Positions 1 through 7,914 of a DNA stretch of 64,000 bases are shown here, piece by piece. The stretch is from Bacillus sp. FJAT-49736 (GTDB taxonomy: Bacteria; Bacillota; Bacilli; Bacillales; Bacillaceae_C). The notes under the pieces are model-generated. The model did not search any database and was not told where the DNA came from. It was given only the letters and a program-made list of their open reading frames with translations. Within the stretch, counting starts at the first letter, position 1. Each line of letters begins with the position of its first letter. The translations under genes were made by a program, and so were the position numbers. The stretch is taken from assembly GCF_018343615.1 (NCBI RefSeq), contig NZ_JAGYPI010000001.1:1382960-1446959 (forward strand), written 5' to 3'.

Positions 1-202
1 TAAGAAGCTTACTTCGTTCTGCCGCCGTTAATTTAGACCATCTAGGCAGTGCCGCATATGCGGCTGTCACTGCTAATTCCGCTTCCCTTTCTCCGCCATT
101 TGGAACGGCTCCGATTTTCTCTTTCGTAGCAGGATTATACACGTCGATGACATCATCAGTTGTCAACCATTCCCCATTAATATACATTTTTTCAATTAAC
201 AT
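1..202 (-). CDS. Aldehyde dehydrogenase, N-terminal part (cut by window edge)
   Basis: About 67 codons of the amino end are present; the rest lies left of the window. The translation begins MLIEKMYINGEW and contains DVYNPATKEKIGAVPNGG and a following AERSKLL segment. This is the usual start of NAD(P)+-dependent aldehyde dehydrogenases (β-strand pair, NPAT motif, first helix). A GGGGGAG ribosome site lies about 5 bases before the ATG at 202-200. The catalytic cysteine and glutamate are not in the window, so the substrate (for example succinate semialdehyde) cannot be judged. It differs from the complete aldehyde dehydrogenase at 55490-56974. Confidence 0.85.
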   Translation of the reverse strand, partial: MLIEKMYINGEWLTTDDVIDVYNPATKEKIGAVPNGGEREAELAVTAAYAALPRWSKLTAAERSKLL

Positions 203-597
203 ATTGTCTCCCCCTAACGAATGAATTTCTTACCTATTTATTGATAAGTATACTACTTGTTTCCCTATGTATAAAAACGTAAAACTTCTAGGTGAGGAAA
301 ATTGTTATTTATGGAAAGATTTATGATTGTTGTTTTGTTTATTTTTTCCTTATCTGCTTAATCGGACATTTCGGGGGGGGGGGACTGGCTTTGTATTCTT
401 GTCTTTTAAACTTGCTATATTAAGTATTTCTGAGTTGGAGCATCCTATTGACTCTTTTATGGGACATTACTATTCAAAAATTAGATCTTTTTGTCTTATG
501 GACGAGCTCTTGTAGACATTTTTTTGCGTGTAGTCCCCATTTTGTCTTATAGACATGCTCTTGTATATATTTTTCAATCCGCATTGTCCAGCACAAT
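203..597. repeat. Intergenic region with 51-bp-period TTTTGTC repeats
   Basis: No gene is supported here. From about 437 to 590 there are degenerate units spaced 51 bases apart. TTTTGTC lies at 489-495 and 540-546, each followed by TTATRGAC and then GCTCTTGTA. A weaker unit begins near 438 and a partial one near 583. The same family recurs at 22767-22968. A run of eleven G residues lies at 373-383. The function is unknown. Confidence 0.65.
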
Positions 598-629
598 AAA
601 AAATACCCGCTTTTCAAAAAGGCGGGTAT
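598..629 (-). terminator. Terminator of sspH
   Basis: On the minus strand ATACCCGC (629-622) pairs with GCGGGTAT (610-603) and is followed by a T run. It lies directly after the sspH stop codon. Confidence 0.85.
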
Positions 630-637
630 CATCATAT

Positions 638-817
638 CTATTCTTCCACTAAGTCTGCAACAGCAACTTGAGAACGCTCCTCTAATGGCCCTCGTAAATG
701 AACAGTAGCAAGGCCATCTCCTTCGTGAAACTCGTCAATCCATACAGACTGGCCGTGATATTTCACTTCAATCTCTGCGGAAGTTGAGAGAATTTGCTTG
801 ATTCGTTTTGTATCCAT
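638..817 (-). CDS. sspH: Small acid-soluble spore protein, H type
   Basis: This is a 59-residue protein, MDTKRIKQILSTS... ending VAVADLVEE. Length and pattern match the H-type small acid-soluble spore proteins: an Arg/Lys-rich helix, a short β segment around VKYHGQSVWI, a central ATVHL, and an acidic end. These minor proteins are made in the forespore and packaged in the spore core; a DNA-protective role like that of α/β SASPs is not established for them. The start is fixed by GGAGG about 9 bases before the ATG at 817-815. It has its own terminator and is probably transcribed alone in the forespore. A sigma-G promoter was not clearly resolved. Confidence 0.85.
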   Translation of the reverse strand: MDTKRIKQILSTSAEIEVKYHGQSVWIDEFHEGDGLATVHLRGPLEERSQVAVADLVEE

Positions 818-886
818 AATTATTCATTCCTCCAAGTTCGAAATCGTCATCTTATTTTTCGTTTGAAAGAAAAAATTATTCACTTG

Positions 887-2821
887 TTATGTCCATTCGT
901 CCTGTCTTTCAATAACCATCCCCTCTGCATGCCTTTTTTCCATTTCATTCATCTTCTTTCTGTTTTCCTTGGACTCGAAAATAATATCGTAATCATAATC
1001 CTCCGGATATAATTCCTTTGCGGCAATATATAGCTTTAACCGCTTTTGATTATAAATTCTTTTTTCATCCTTCACTTGCACGATATAGTTTCCCATAGAA
1101 TCAGGTCCTTTGTATACGATGCCAAATTCACCTGTCGCTAAAATACGGACATTATCTCCTTTCGTAAATTGCGAAGGTAAACTAGGGATTTTATTCAACC
1201 TTTTGTCTCGAACATGACGTTGCACGGCTATTTGCTTATCCATAGCTTTTTTCTTCCACATATCATCTTCATTTAATGGATATGTTTTTTCTTCTTTATA
1301 CGTAATTTTATGGGCTTCTTCAATAATTTGTGGGTGCATACCTAATTCTAAGGCGATGGCAAACGCTTGACTCTCCCCGCCTTTTCCAATCAATAATCGA
1401 TATGTCGGCTTCAGTGTTTCCATATCAAATTCCATCGCACCATTTATGAAGCCAGCTTCCCTATCAGCAAATTCTTTTATCTCACTATAGTGAGTAGTTG
1501 CGAAAATACAAGCACCCTTTAGGAAAAACCTTTTTAAAAGTGCCGTGGCTAATCCCATTCCTTCCCCCGGATCTGTTCCGGAGCCAAGTTCATCCAAAAG
1601 AATAAGACTATGATCATTTGCCTCCTCTAATAAATGAATAATGTTTTTCATATGTGAGCTAAACGTACTCAAGTTTTGTTCAATGCTTTGCCCGTCGCCT
1701 ATATCAAGCAAAATCTGTTGAAAAATGCTTATTTGACTTCCTTCAGCAACCGGAATATGAAAGCCTGATTGCACCATTAAAGTTAATAATCCAACTGTTT
1801 TTATCGTTACTGTTTTTCCACCTGTGTTTGGACCGGTGATTAAAAGTGCTCGGTAATCTTCACCGATTTCTATGGTTAATGGTACTGCATTTGCTCCCAA
1901 TAAAGGATGCCTTGCCTCTTTTAAATAAATATAATGGTAATCATTGATTTCCACACTTTTACCATCTATAGCCCTTGAAAACTTTGCTCTTGCAAATAAT
2001 ACATCGTAATGAACCATTGTTTCCATGGCCAAACGTATTTGTACTTGATTGGCTTCTACAAGTCCCGTTAAATAGGTCAGTATTCTCTCTACTTCTGCTT
2101 CTTCATATGCTTTATATACATTTATCTCATCCTGGTACGTGGTTATTTCTGCTGGTTCTATATACAAGGTGGATCCCGATGCTGAAGCATCTAATACCGT
2201 ACCGGGAAACTTGCCCTTGTATTCTTTTTTTACCGGGATAGCATATCTCCCGCTACGCTCACTTACAATTGCTTCTTGTATATACGTTTTATATTTATTA
2301 GACCTAACTATTTGCTGCACTTTATCCTTTAATCGGTCCTGCAAGATTCCAATTTGCTTCCGCAGCTTCAATAATTCCTTACTGGCATAGTCATCCACCC
2401 CCCCATTTCGAATGCTTCTTTCTAATTCCGAAAGCAGATTTGGAAGTTCTTCTATGCTGTATACATAGGCAGAAACCCTTGGGGCTAAAAACTCTTTGTC
2501 CTTCATGAATCTTTTTAGTTTTTTACAGCATGATAAAAAATCAATCAGCTTCATGAGTTGGTCTGGACGCAAGGTTAACCCTTTATTCAATTGCTTTAAT
2601 ATTTGATCGATGCCATTTAAACCTGAAATAGGGACGCTTGAACTTTTCTTCAGTATTTCAACTGCTTCGTCAACTTCCTCCAACCAGGATACAATTTGTT
2701 TCTTATTTACAGAAGGCACCATATTAAGTATGTGATCCTTCCCTAAATCTGTTAATGCAAAATGGGCAGCTTCTTCTTTAATGCGAGTAAATTCTAAGAT
2801 CTTATATGTGTTTTGATTCAA
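887..2821 (-). CDS. Short MutS2-like ATPase without Smr domain
   Basis: This is a MutS-superfamily ATPase of 644 residues. The order is an N-terminal core/lever region with coiled coil (about residues 1-290), Walker A GPNTGGKT at about 330-337, then Walker B LLDELGSGTDP near 410 and a composite ATP site. The C-terminal part holds a KOW/SH3-like stretch (KGDNVRILATGEFGIVYKG). Full MutS2 (YshD in B. subtilis) has about 785 residues and ends in a nuclease-like Smr domain; this protein stops before it. It is therefore a shorter paralogue, and nuclease activity is not expected. MutS2 proteins act on recombination intermediates or collided ribosomes; the role of this short form is unclear. TTG start at 2821 with AGGAGG upstream. 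Two terminator hairpins precede it. Confidence 0.85.
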   Translation of the reverse strand: MNQNTYKILEFTRIKEEAAHFALTDLGKDHILNMVPSVNKKQIVSWLEEVDEAVEILKKSSSVPISGLNGIDQILKQLNKGLTLRPDQLMKLIDFLSCCKKLKRFMKDKEFLAPRVSAYVYSIEELPNLLSELERSIRNGGVDDYASKELLKLRKQIGILQDRLKDKVQQIVRSNKYKTYIQEAIVSERSGRYAIPVKKEYKGKFPGTVLDASASGSTLYIEPAEITTYQDEINVYKAYEEAEVERILTYLTGLVEANQVQIRLAMETMVHYDVLFARAKFSRAIDGKSVEINDYHYIYLKEARHPLLGANAVPLTIEIGEDYRALLITGPNTGGKTVTIKTVGLLTLMVQSGFHIPVAEGSQISIFQQILLDIGDGQSIEQNLSTFSSHMKNIIHLLEEANDHSLILLDELGSGTDPGEGMGLATALLKRFFLKGACIFATTHYSEIKEFADREAGFINGAMEFDMETLKPTYRLLIGKGGESQAFAIALELGMHPQIIEEAHKITYKEEKTYPLNEDDMWKKKAMDKQIAVQRHVRDKRLNKIPSLPSQFTKGDNVRILATGEFGIVYKGPDSMGNYIVQVKDEKRIYNQKRLKLYIAAKELYPEDYDYDIIFESKENRKKMNEMEKRHAEGMVIERQDEWT

Positions 2822-2841
2822 TGTTCTTCCTCCTTATAATG

Positions 2842-2881
2842 AAAAAAGCCGCAGAATGAACGCAATTGTTCATTCTGCGGC
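2842..2881 (-). terminator. Strong hairpin just upstream of the MutS2-like gene
   Basis: GCCGCAGAATGAAC (2848-2861) pairs perfectly with GTTCATTCTGCGGC (2868-2881). On the minus strand a T6 run (2847-2842) follows. It lies only about 20 bases before the TTG start of the minus-strand MutS2-like gene, so it could act as an attenuator or insulator. Confidence 0.8.
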
Positions 2882-2928
2882 TATAGAAAAGAAAATAAGA
2901 CAAAGAAAACCTGTCTAAATACTCTACG

Positions 2929-2962
2929 AAAAAATAAAAATGCTATGCCGAATAGACATAGC
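2929..2962 (-). terminator. Second terminator-like hairpin in the MutS2 leader
   Basis: On the minus strand GCTATG (2962-2957) pairs with CATAGC (2947-2942) and is followed by a T-rich run (2941-2929). It is the first of two tandem terminators before the MutS2-like gene. Confidence 0.6.
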
Positions 2963-3429
2963 TCCGTAGATTTTCTATGTGCTATGAATGCGTTCTTAAC
3001 ATTCATTCTTTTTACTGTAACTCAAATAAACGTTACCTTTTCGCAAAAATTTGCAGGAACGACCTTGAGTAACGCTCTTTTCTTAAAGATTGTTGCTTTT
3101 GCAGACAAAAACTTTTATTAACATCCTTATAAAGGTTAAGAAACAACAATCTTTTTAAGAAAGTATGTCCCTTAACAAACCATTATTAGGACTTATAACA
3201 AAATGTAAAAGCAACAAGTTAAAATCGTCTTTTAGATTTTAACAATCTATATGAAAACAGCTTAAAAAAGAATGACCGTATAAAATTACGGATTAGTTAA
3301 GAACGACACCAATCATAAAATAATCTCCTTTATCAAAACAGATTTTCTTGTCTTATTTTAATATTCCAACAATCTACTTCTAAATTACGTTATCAGGCCA
3401 CATTTTGTCAATGTTAATTTAGAATACTT
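2963..3429. other. Non-coding region with repeat copy and hairpins
   Basis: No gene is supported. The region holds one copy of the MITE-like repeat (3069-3172, listed separately). It also holds an inverted repeat, GTTAAAATC (3218-3226) with GATTTTAAC (3235-3243). Further GTTAAGAAC and AAAAGAATGA pieces look like fragments of the same repeat. Together with the tandem terminators it makes an unusually long spacer before the MutS2-like gene. Confidence 0.5.
3069..3172 (-). repeat. MITE-like repeat copy 1
   Basis: Read on the minus strand it begins GGGACATACTTTCTTAA and ends CTTTAAGAAAAGAGCG, with the family core AAAAGCAACAA just before the end. It matches the copies at 6628, 18297, 45210 and 61096. 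Confidence 0.6.
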
Positions 3430-4011
3430 TTAAATATTAATGCTTATGGACTTAAAGGAAGTAAAAATACTAACAACAATTCCAACCACTGTAACTGTAA
3501 GCAAAGAATACATTAAATGCATATCTTTTAAAATCACTAGTCCAGAAACAATGATTAAAGCATCTACCAATAATATAAACACCCCTGGATTAATGGAGAA
3601 CCATTTTGCCATTAGTAAAGACAATAAATCAACACCTCCGGGGCTTGTGTGATTTCTCAGCATTATGCCAACTCCACATCCAATAAATAAGCCGCCTACA
3701 GCTGCACTCAGTAATACAGGCAACTGAATAATGCCACTCAATGGAAGCAACAAGTCAATAATGATGGTAGATATGACTAGTCCTATGATTGCGTTAAAAA
3801 AATAGGTTTGATCGAATTTAAACGCTATTAAATATATAGGAAAATTAATACAAAAAATAGTCAATCCCAGCTTAAAACCTAATAAGTATTTTAATAAAAG
3901 GCTTATACCAAAGACTCCTCCATTTAATAAATGAAATGGTATTATGAATACATTTATTCCGATTGCAATTAAGGTACTGGCAATACTGATCATTATGAGT
4001 TTTTTTACCAT
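3430..4011 (-). CDS. YitT family membrane protein, short form
   Basis: This is an integral membrane protein of about 193 residues with five or six hydrophobic segments. It has the YitT-family pattern: an N-terminal GINVFIIPFHLLNGGVFGIS loop, a central GGLFIGCGVGIMLRNHTSPGGVDLLS segment and a final TM near SLLTVTVVGIVVSIF. The family's usual cytoplasmic DUF2179 domain is absent; compare the full-length relative at 40325-41215. Many short YitT proteins exist, so this need not be a truncation. The substrate of the family is unknown. The ATG at 4011 is preferred over 4020 because AAGG lies 9 bases before it. Confidence 0.8.
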   Translation of the reverse strand: MVKKLIMISIASTLIAIGINVFIIPFHLLNGGVFGISLLLKYLLGFKLGLTIFCINFPIYLIAFKFDQTYFFNAIIGLVISTIIIDLLLPLSGIIQLPVLLSAAVGGLFIGCGVGIMLRNHTSPGGVDLLSLLMAKWFSINPGVFILLVDALIIVSGLVILKDMHLMYSLLTVTVVGIVVSIFTSFKSISINI

Positions 4012-4233
4012 CCATATCATCCTTGTCCCATATACTTATATAAAGATATATGTTACAATGCCAGGCTTCATACCGTGAATAAAAGTATATTAGAAAAATT
4101 TTTCACTGAAATTCATCAAATTATCTCCTGCTTATTTACTTTAAGAAAGTTCAAAAAAAGATACAAATATATTTAGACTGCATTTGGGTAACTTAACTAA
4201 TACTTCAATATTTAGCCACAGTACAACTTTTAC

Positions 4234-4262
4234 AAAAAAAGGCCTCACATGATGTGAGGTCC
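4234..4262 (-). terminator. Terminator of the cotD-like gene
   Basis: On the minus strand CCTCACAT (4259-4252) pairs with ATGTGAGG (4250-4243) and a T7 run follows. It lies just after the stop of the coat-protein gene. Confidence 0.85.
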
Positions 4263-4277
4263 GATAATATAATTTAA

Positions 4278-4586
4278 TTAAAATCCAAACGGTCTCGGTG
4301 GCATTGGCGGGCAACACGGATTTACAGGAGCTCCGCAAAATACATGCTGTTCGCAACATTCATTTATACACGATTCTGTATGCGGAAAATAGTGCTGATG
4401 TGTATACACATGCTTATTCACATTGACTGTGTGCGTTGGGTGTACATGCTGAACTACATGAGGGAAATAAGTTGTTTTTACTGCCGTTTGCGGTGGATCA
4501 ACTGTCCCGGGATCATATTGTGTTGGAGCAAAAGACGGTGGGCAATGTATCGGTCCGCAGCCACCCGGATGATGTTTATGGTCCAT
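4278..4586 (-). CDS. cotD: CotD-like inner spore coat protein
   Basis: This is a 102-residue His/Cys/Pro-rich protein. It begins MDHKHHPGGCGPIHCPP, has a central TTYFPHVVQHVHPTHTVNVNKHVYTHQHYFPH, and a Cys-rich tail (CINECCEQHVFCG ... NPCCPP). This composition and order match CotD of the Bacillus inner spore coat, made in the mother cell late in sporulation and probably cross-linked there. The ATG at 4586 was chosen over the upstream ATG at 4607 because AAAGGGGAT lies directly before it. It is monocistronic with its own terminator. Coat proteins evolve fast, so CotD-family membership is more certain than orthology. Confidence 0.85.
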   Translation of the reverse strand: MDHKHHPGGCGPIHCPPSFAPTQYDPGTVDPPQTAVKTTYFPHVVQHVHPTHTVNVNKHVYTHQHYFPHTESCINECCEQHVFCGAPVNPCCPPMPPRPFGF

Positions 4587-4907
4587 TATTGAAATCCCCT
4601 TTCGCAATTTTTATCTTTACAGTATTAGACTATGAGCCATAGGGGATAGTTGTACTAATTAATTTACCTATTTTCTCCCCTTTATATGGTTATTTTTTTA
4701 TTCAGAAAAAATCTATATCCTTACAATGCTCGTATGTGGATTAAATTTATTCCCTCTACATAAGGATTTCTTTGATTTTTATAAGGATTTCTGCTAAAAA
4801 TATAGGGTGAGGCAAATATTGAAATTAAATTGATAAAGTTCTACAAATTCAGGTACATAATTGGTATATTAAAAAATATGGGTTTTTTATATGGAAGGAG
4901 AAAAGGT
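4587..4907. other. Divergent intergenic region, cotD / glnS
   Basis: This 321-base A+T-rich spacer holds the promoters of the divergent cotD-like and glnS genes. I could not fix either promoter with confidence. GGGTGAGG at 4804-4811 faintly recalls a T-box core, but no specifier or antiterminator structure was found. Confidence 0.4.
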
Positions 4908-6560
4908 ATGGATTCAAGCAGTCATTCATCCAATTTTATTAAAAATATTATTATAGATGACTTAAAGACAGGAAAACATAAGGAAATTATAACTCGGTTC
5001 CCTCCAGAGCCGAACGGATATTTACATATTGGACATGCTAAGGCGATCAGCATCAATTTTGATACTGCTGCTGAGTTTAATGGAAAAACAAATTTGCGGT
5101 TTGATGATACAAACCCTGTTAAAGAAGATGTTGAATATGTGGAATCCATTAAAAAGGATATCGAATGGCTCGGTTATAAATGGGAGAATCTTTGTTTTGC
5201 TTCTAACTATTTCGATGAAATGTATGAGCGCGCCGTACTTTTAATTAAAAAAGGACTTGCATATGTGGAAGACTTATCTGCAGATGAAATCCGCGAATAT
5301 CGTGGAACCTTAACAGAGCCTGGGAAGGATAGTCCTTATCGAAATCGAACAGTGGAAGAGAATCTCGACTTATTTAGTCGTATGAAAAATGGCGAATTTC
5401 AAAATGGCGAAAAAGTATTGAGGGCGAAAATTGATATGTCCTCCCCGAATATTAATATGCGTGATCCGGTTATTTATCGTATCTCCCATACCACTCACCA
5501 TAATACAGGGGATAAGTGGTGTATCTATCCAATGTACGCCTTTGCTCATCCTTTGGAGGATGCAATTGAAGGAATTACTCATTCCCTATGCTCCATTGAA
5601 TTTGAGGACCAACGTCCTTTATATAACTGGGTAGTTGAAAATTGTGAAATGGAATCCACTCCGCGGCAAATTGAATTTGGTCGCTACAATATAACAAATA
5701 CGGTAATGAGCAAGCGGAAACTAAAACAGCTGGTCGACGAAGGTATCGTTGATGGCTGGGATGATCCTCGTATGCCAACGATATCCGGTCTGCGCAGAAG
5801 AGGTTTCACACCAGAAGCTATAAAAGCATTTTGCCGTGAAATTGGAGTAGCTCGTAATAATGCAACCGTGGATGTTCAAATGCTCGAGCATTTTATTCGT
5901 GAAGATTTAAAATTAAAGGCTCCACGTACTATGGCAGTATTAAAACCTCTGAAGGTTGTGATTACAAATTATCCGGAGGGCCAAGTGGAAATGCTGGATG
6001 CCGAAATTAATCCAGAAGCACCAGAAATGGGCACACGTAAAATTCCGTTTTCCCGTGAAATATATATCGAGCAAGAAGATTTTATGGAGGATCCTCCAAA
6101 AAAATACTTCCGCCTCTTCCCTGGTAATGAGGTTCGACTAAAACATGCCTACTTTATCAAATGTGAAGAAGTAATAAAAAATGAAGATGGTGAAGTAGTA
6201 GAGCTTCATTGTACTTACGATCCCGAAACGAAAAGTGGTACTGGATTTACTGGAAGAAAAGTAAAAGGAACAATTCATTGGGTAGAAGCAACACAGGCGA
6301 AGCCTGCTGAATTTCGATTATACGATTCATTGATTTTGGATGACGATGAAGAGGATGAAAAATCATTTATCGAAAAAATCAATCCTAACTCATTAGAAGT
6401 GGTCCATGGTTTTGTAGAAAATAATATGGAGGATGCAAAACCGCAGGATAAGTTTCAATTCTTTAGACACGGATATTTTAATGTTGATCCTAAGTACACG
6501 ACAGATGAATTGCTCGTCTTTAACCGAATTGTTTCTTTAAAGAGTTCTTTTAAACTATAA
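4908..6560 (+). CDS. glnS: Glutaminyl-tRNA synthetase
   Basis: This class I synthetase of 550 residues charges tRNA-Gln directly with glutamine using ATP. The first signature [12 protein letters not shown] lies at residues 32-43 and the KMSKS-type loop VMSKRKL at 266-272, followed by the β-barrel anticodon-binding region. Length equals that of E. coli GlnRS (554). B. subtilis and most Bacillus lack GlnRS and make Gln-tRNA indirectly with a relaxed GluRS plus GatCAB, so this gene is notable and probably acquired horizontally at some point. The ATG at 4908 follows GGAAGGAG and gives the normal family N-terminus; an upstream ATG at 4830 would add 26 unrelated residues. It is followed by a repeat copy and then a terminator. 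Confidence 0.93.
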   Translation: MDSSSHSSNFIKNIIIDDLKTGKHKEIITRFPPEPNGYLHIGHAKAISINFDTAAEFNGKTNLRFDDTNPVKEDVEYVESIKKDIEWLGYKWENLCFASNYFDEMYERAVLLIKKGLAYVEDLSADEIREYRGTLTEPGKDSPYRNRTVEENLDLFSRMKNGEFQNGEKVLRAKIDMSSPNINMRDPVIYRISHTTHHNTGDKWCIYPMYAFAHPLEDAIEGITHSLCSIEFEDQRPLYNWVVENCEMESTPRQIEFGRYNITNTVMSKRKLKQLVDEGIVDGWDDPRMPTISGLRRRGFTPEAIKAFCREIGVARNNATVDVQMLEHFIREDLKLKAPRTMAVLKPLKVVITNYPEGQVEMLDAEINPEAPEMGTRKIPFSREIYIEQEDFMEDPPKKYFRLFPGNEVRLKHAYFIKCEEVIKNEDGEVVELHCTYDPETKSGTGFTGRKVKGTIHWVEATQAKPAEFRLYDSLILDDDEEDEKSFIEKINPNSLEVVHGFVENNMEDAKPQDKFQFFRHGYFNVDPKYTTDELLVFNRIVSLKSSFKL

Positions 6561-6627
6561 TCATGGCTATTTTCGCATATATTGTTGTTTTCGTATAAGT
6601 TTATCAACCCGTAAATTTAAATGCTTC

Positions 6628-6730
6628 GGGCTATCTATTCTTAAGAACATTGGCGAAAATCGTCTAGAAACTTAAGTGTTTGACCTTTATTAAGGTCCAA
6701 TCACAATAAAGTTTACAAAAAGAGCCTTAA
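6628..6730 (+). repeat. MITE-like repeat copy 2
   Basis: It begins GGGCTATCTATTCTTAAGAA and ends AAGTTTACAAAAAGAGCCTTAA. It lies between the glnS stop and the glnS terminator, so it is probably transcribed in the glnS 3' UTR. Confidence 0.55.
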
Positions 6731-6734
6731 TCGT

Positions 6735-6770
6735 AAAATGGACTATTGATTTAATCAATGGTCCATTTTT
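6735..6770 (+). terminator. Terminator of glnS
   Basis: A long hairpin pairs AAAATGGACTATTGATT with AATCAATGGTCCATTTTT (one T-G pair) and is followed by T residues. Confidence 0.85.
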
Positions 6771-6784
6771 ATCCTTACAATTAC

Positions 6785-6814
6785 TTGCATAATGAAAGTT
6801 TATCTGTATATAAT
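6785..6814 (+). promoter_or_regulatory. Sigma-A type promoter of the marR operon
   Basis: TTGCAT at 6785-6790, an 18-base spacer, and TATAAT at 6809-6814. It lies about 45 bases before the marR ATG. Confidence 0.6.
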
Positions 6815-6859
6815 ACAACTGCTTTATATTGGAATTCATAGTATGGATGGGAGGATATA

Positions 6860-7315
6860 ATGGGAACAATTGAAAATGATGCTATTGGCAGAATTGAAAT
6901 GGAAATAGTTACTTTGCTGAGAAGAGCTGATTTTAAACGAACACTTGATGGAGAGAAAAATAGCTTAGACCGCTCAGGGTACTTAATTTTACATACACTA
7001 CTGGAAGAAGGATCGAAAACCATTCGCTCCCTTTCCGATATTTTTCAACTTAATATTTCTACAATGAGCAGACAAATCCAAGCATTGGAATCAAAAGGCC
7101 ATATTGAACGTAATTCAGATACGAGCGATGGCCGGGTCAACTTTATTTCTATTTCAGTCTCAGGAAAAAATGCTTTATTGAAAGCAAAAAAAGTAAGAAG
7201 AGCTACATATGAGGAAATTCTTTCCGATTGGAAAGAGGATGAAAAAGACATTTTTGCTGAATTAATAACGAAATTAAATCGAAAAATAGAAACAATGCGA
7301 AGAATTCAATCGTAG
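6860..7315 (+). CDS. MarR family transcriptional regulator
   Basis: This 151-residue winged-helix regulator has the MarR pattern: an N-terminal dimer helix, then a helix-turn-helix around SLSDIFQLNISTMSRQIQALESKGHIER (about residues 58-85). The wing RNSDTSDGRVNFISIS and a C-terminal helix bundle follow. MarR dimers usually repress their own operon and release DNA on binding small aromatic ligands. GGGAGGAT lies 4 bases before the ATG. An isochorismatase-like hydrolase and an MFS exporter follow at 32 bases and with a 1-base overlap, so the three genes very likely form an operon controlled by this protein. The ligand is unknown. Confidence 0.9.
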   Translation: MGTIENDAIGRIEMEIVTLLRRADFKRTLDGEKNSLDRSGYLILHTLLEEGSKTIRSLSDIFQLNISTMSRQIQALESKGHIERNSDTSDGRVNFISISVSGKNALLKAKKVRRATYEEILSDWKEDEKDIFAELITKLNRKIETMRRIQS

Positions 7316-7347
7316 TATTTCTGCCATAAATTTTAGGAGGATATTTC

Positions 7348-7914
7348 ATGAATGAGTTAAATTTAGATTTTAATAAAACAGCACTTGTCCTTATTGACTT
7401 ACAAAAAGGAATAGTCTCCGTTCCGGGCGGTAATGAGGTGGTAGATAATGCCGTTAAGTTAGTTCAAAAATTCCGGGAGCAAAATGGCTTCATCAGCTTT
7501 GTTCGTGTAGCTTTTCATGATGGGAAAGATGCCTTAAGCCCTGAGACGGACCAACCTAAGAATTTGAATAGGCAGGAACGACCGGCAGATTGGGCAGAGT
7601 TTGACCCGAAACTAGACGTCAAGGAGAATGATTATATTGTCACAAAACGACAATGGGGTGCATTCTTTGGCACGGATTTGGATGTACAGCTACGGAGAAG
7701 AGGCATTGACACCATCGTCTTATGCGGAATCGCAACCAATATTGGGGTAGAAAGTACTGCCCGTGAAGCATTCCAATATGGATATAACCAAATATTTATT
7801 ACAGATGCAATGACAACCTTTAGTGAAGAAGAACATGCTTCTTCCATTCGATTTACCTTTCCAAGAATCGGAAAAATACGTTCAACGGAAGAGTTCCTTA
7901 CTCAGGTGAAATAA
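7348..7914 (+). CDS. Isochorismatase-like cysteine hydrolase
   Basis: This 188-residue enzyme of the isochorismatase-like hydrolase fold has a complete triad: Asp17 in ALVLIDLQ, Lys100 in YIVTKRQWG and Cys126 in IVLCGIATNIGVES. A cis-peptide-type ATN segment follows the cysteine. Relatives cleave amides or enol ethers (nicotinamidase, N-carbamoylsarcosine amidase, isochorismatase). The substrate cannot be read from sequence. It starts after TTTAGGAGG, and its last base overlaps the ATG of the MFS gene, which suggests translational coupling. The setting between a MarR regulator and an exporter suggests a role in handling a small toxic or aromatic compound (inference). Confidence 0.9.
   Translation: MNELNLDFNKTALVLIDLQKGIVSVPGGNEVVDNAVKLVQKFREQNGFISFVRVAFHDGKDALSPETDQPKNLNRQERPADWAEFDPKLDVKENDYIVTKRQWGAFFGTDLDVQLRRRGIDTIVLCGIATNIGVESTAREAFQYGYNQIFITDAMTTFSEEEHASSIRFTFPRIGKIRSTEEFLTQVK

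Noticed and set aside
2140-2390. Plus-strand frames inside the MutS2-like gene and similar shadows elsewhere
   Set aside because: They lie opposite strongly supported genes and show no homology or ribosome sites.
4141-4359. 72-codon frame antisense and downstream of cotD
   Set aside because: It overlaps the cotD-like gene end and its terminator, and has no ribosome site; it is a chance frame.
4800-4907. GGGTGAGG upstream of glnS as a possible T-box
   Set aside because: No specifier loop, antiterminator or terminator structure could be found, and the core differs from the T-box AGGGTGG...CGCG sequence.
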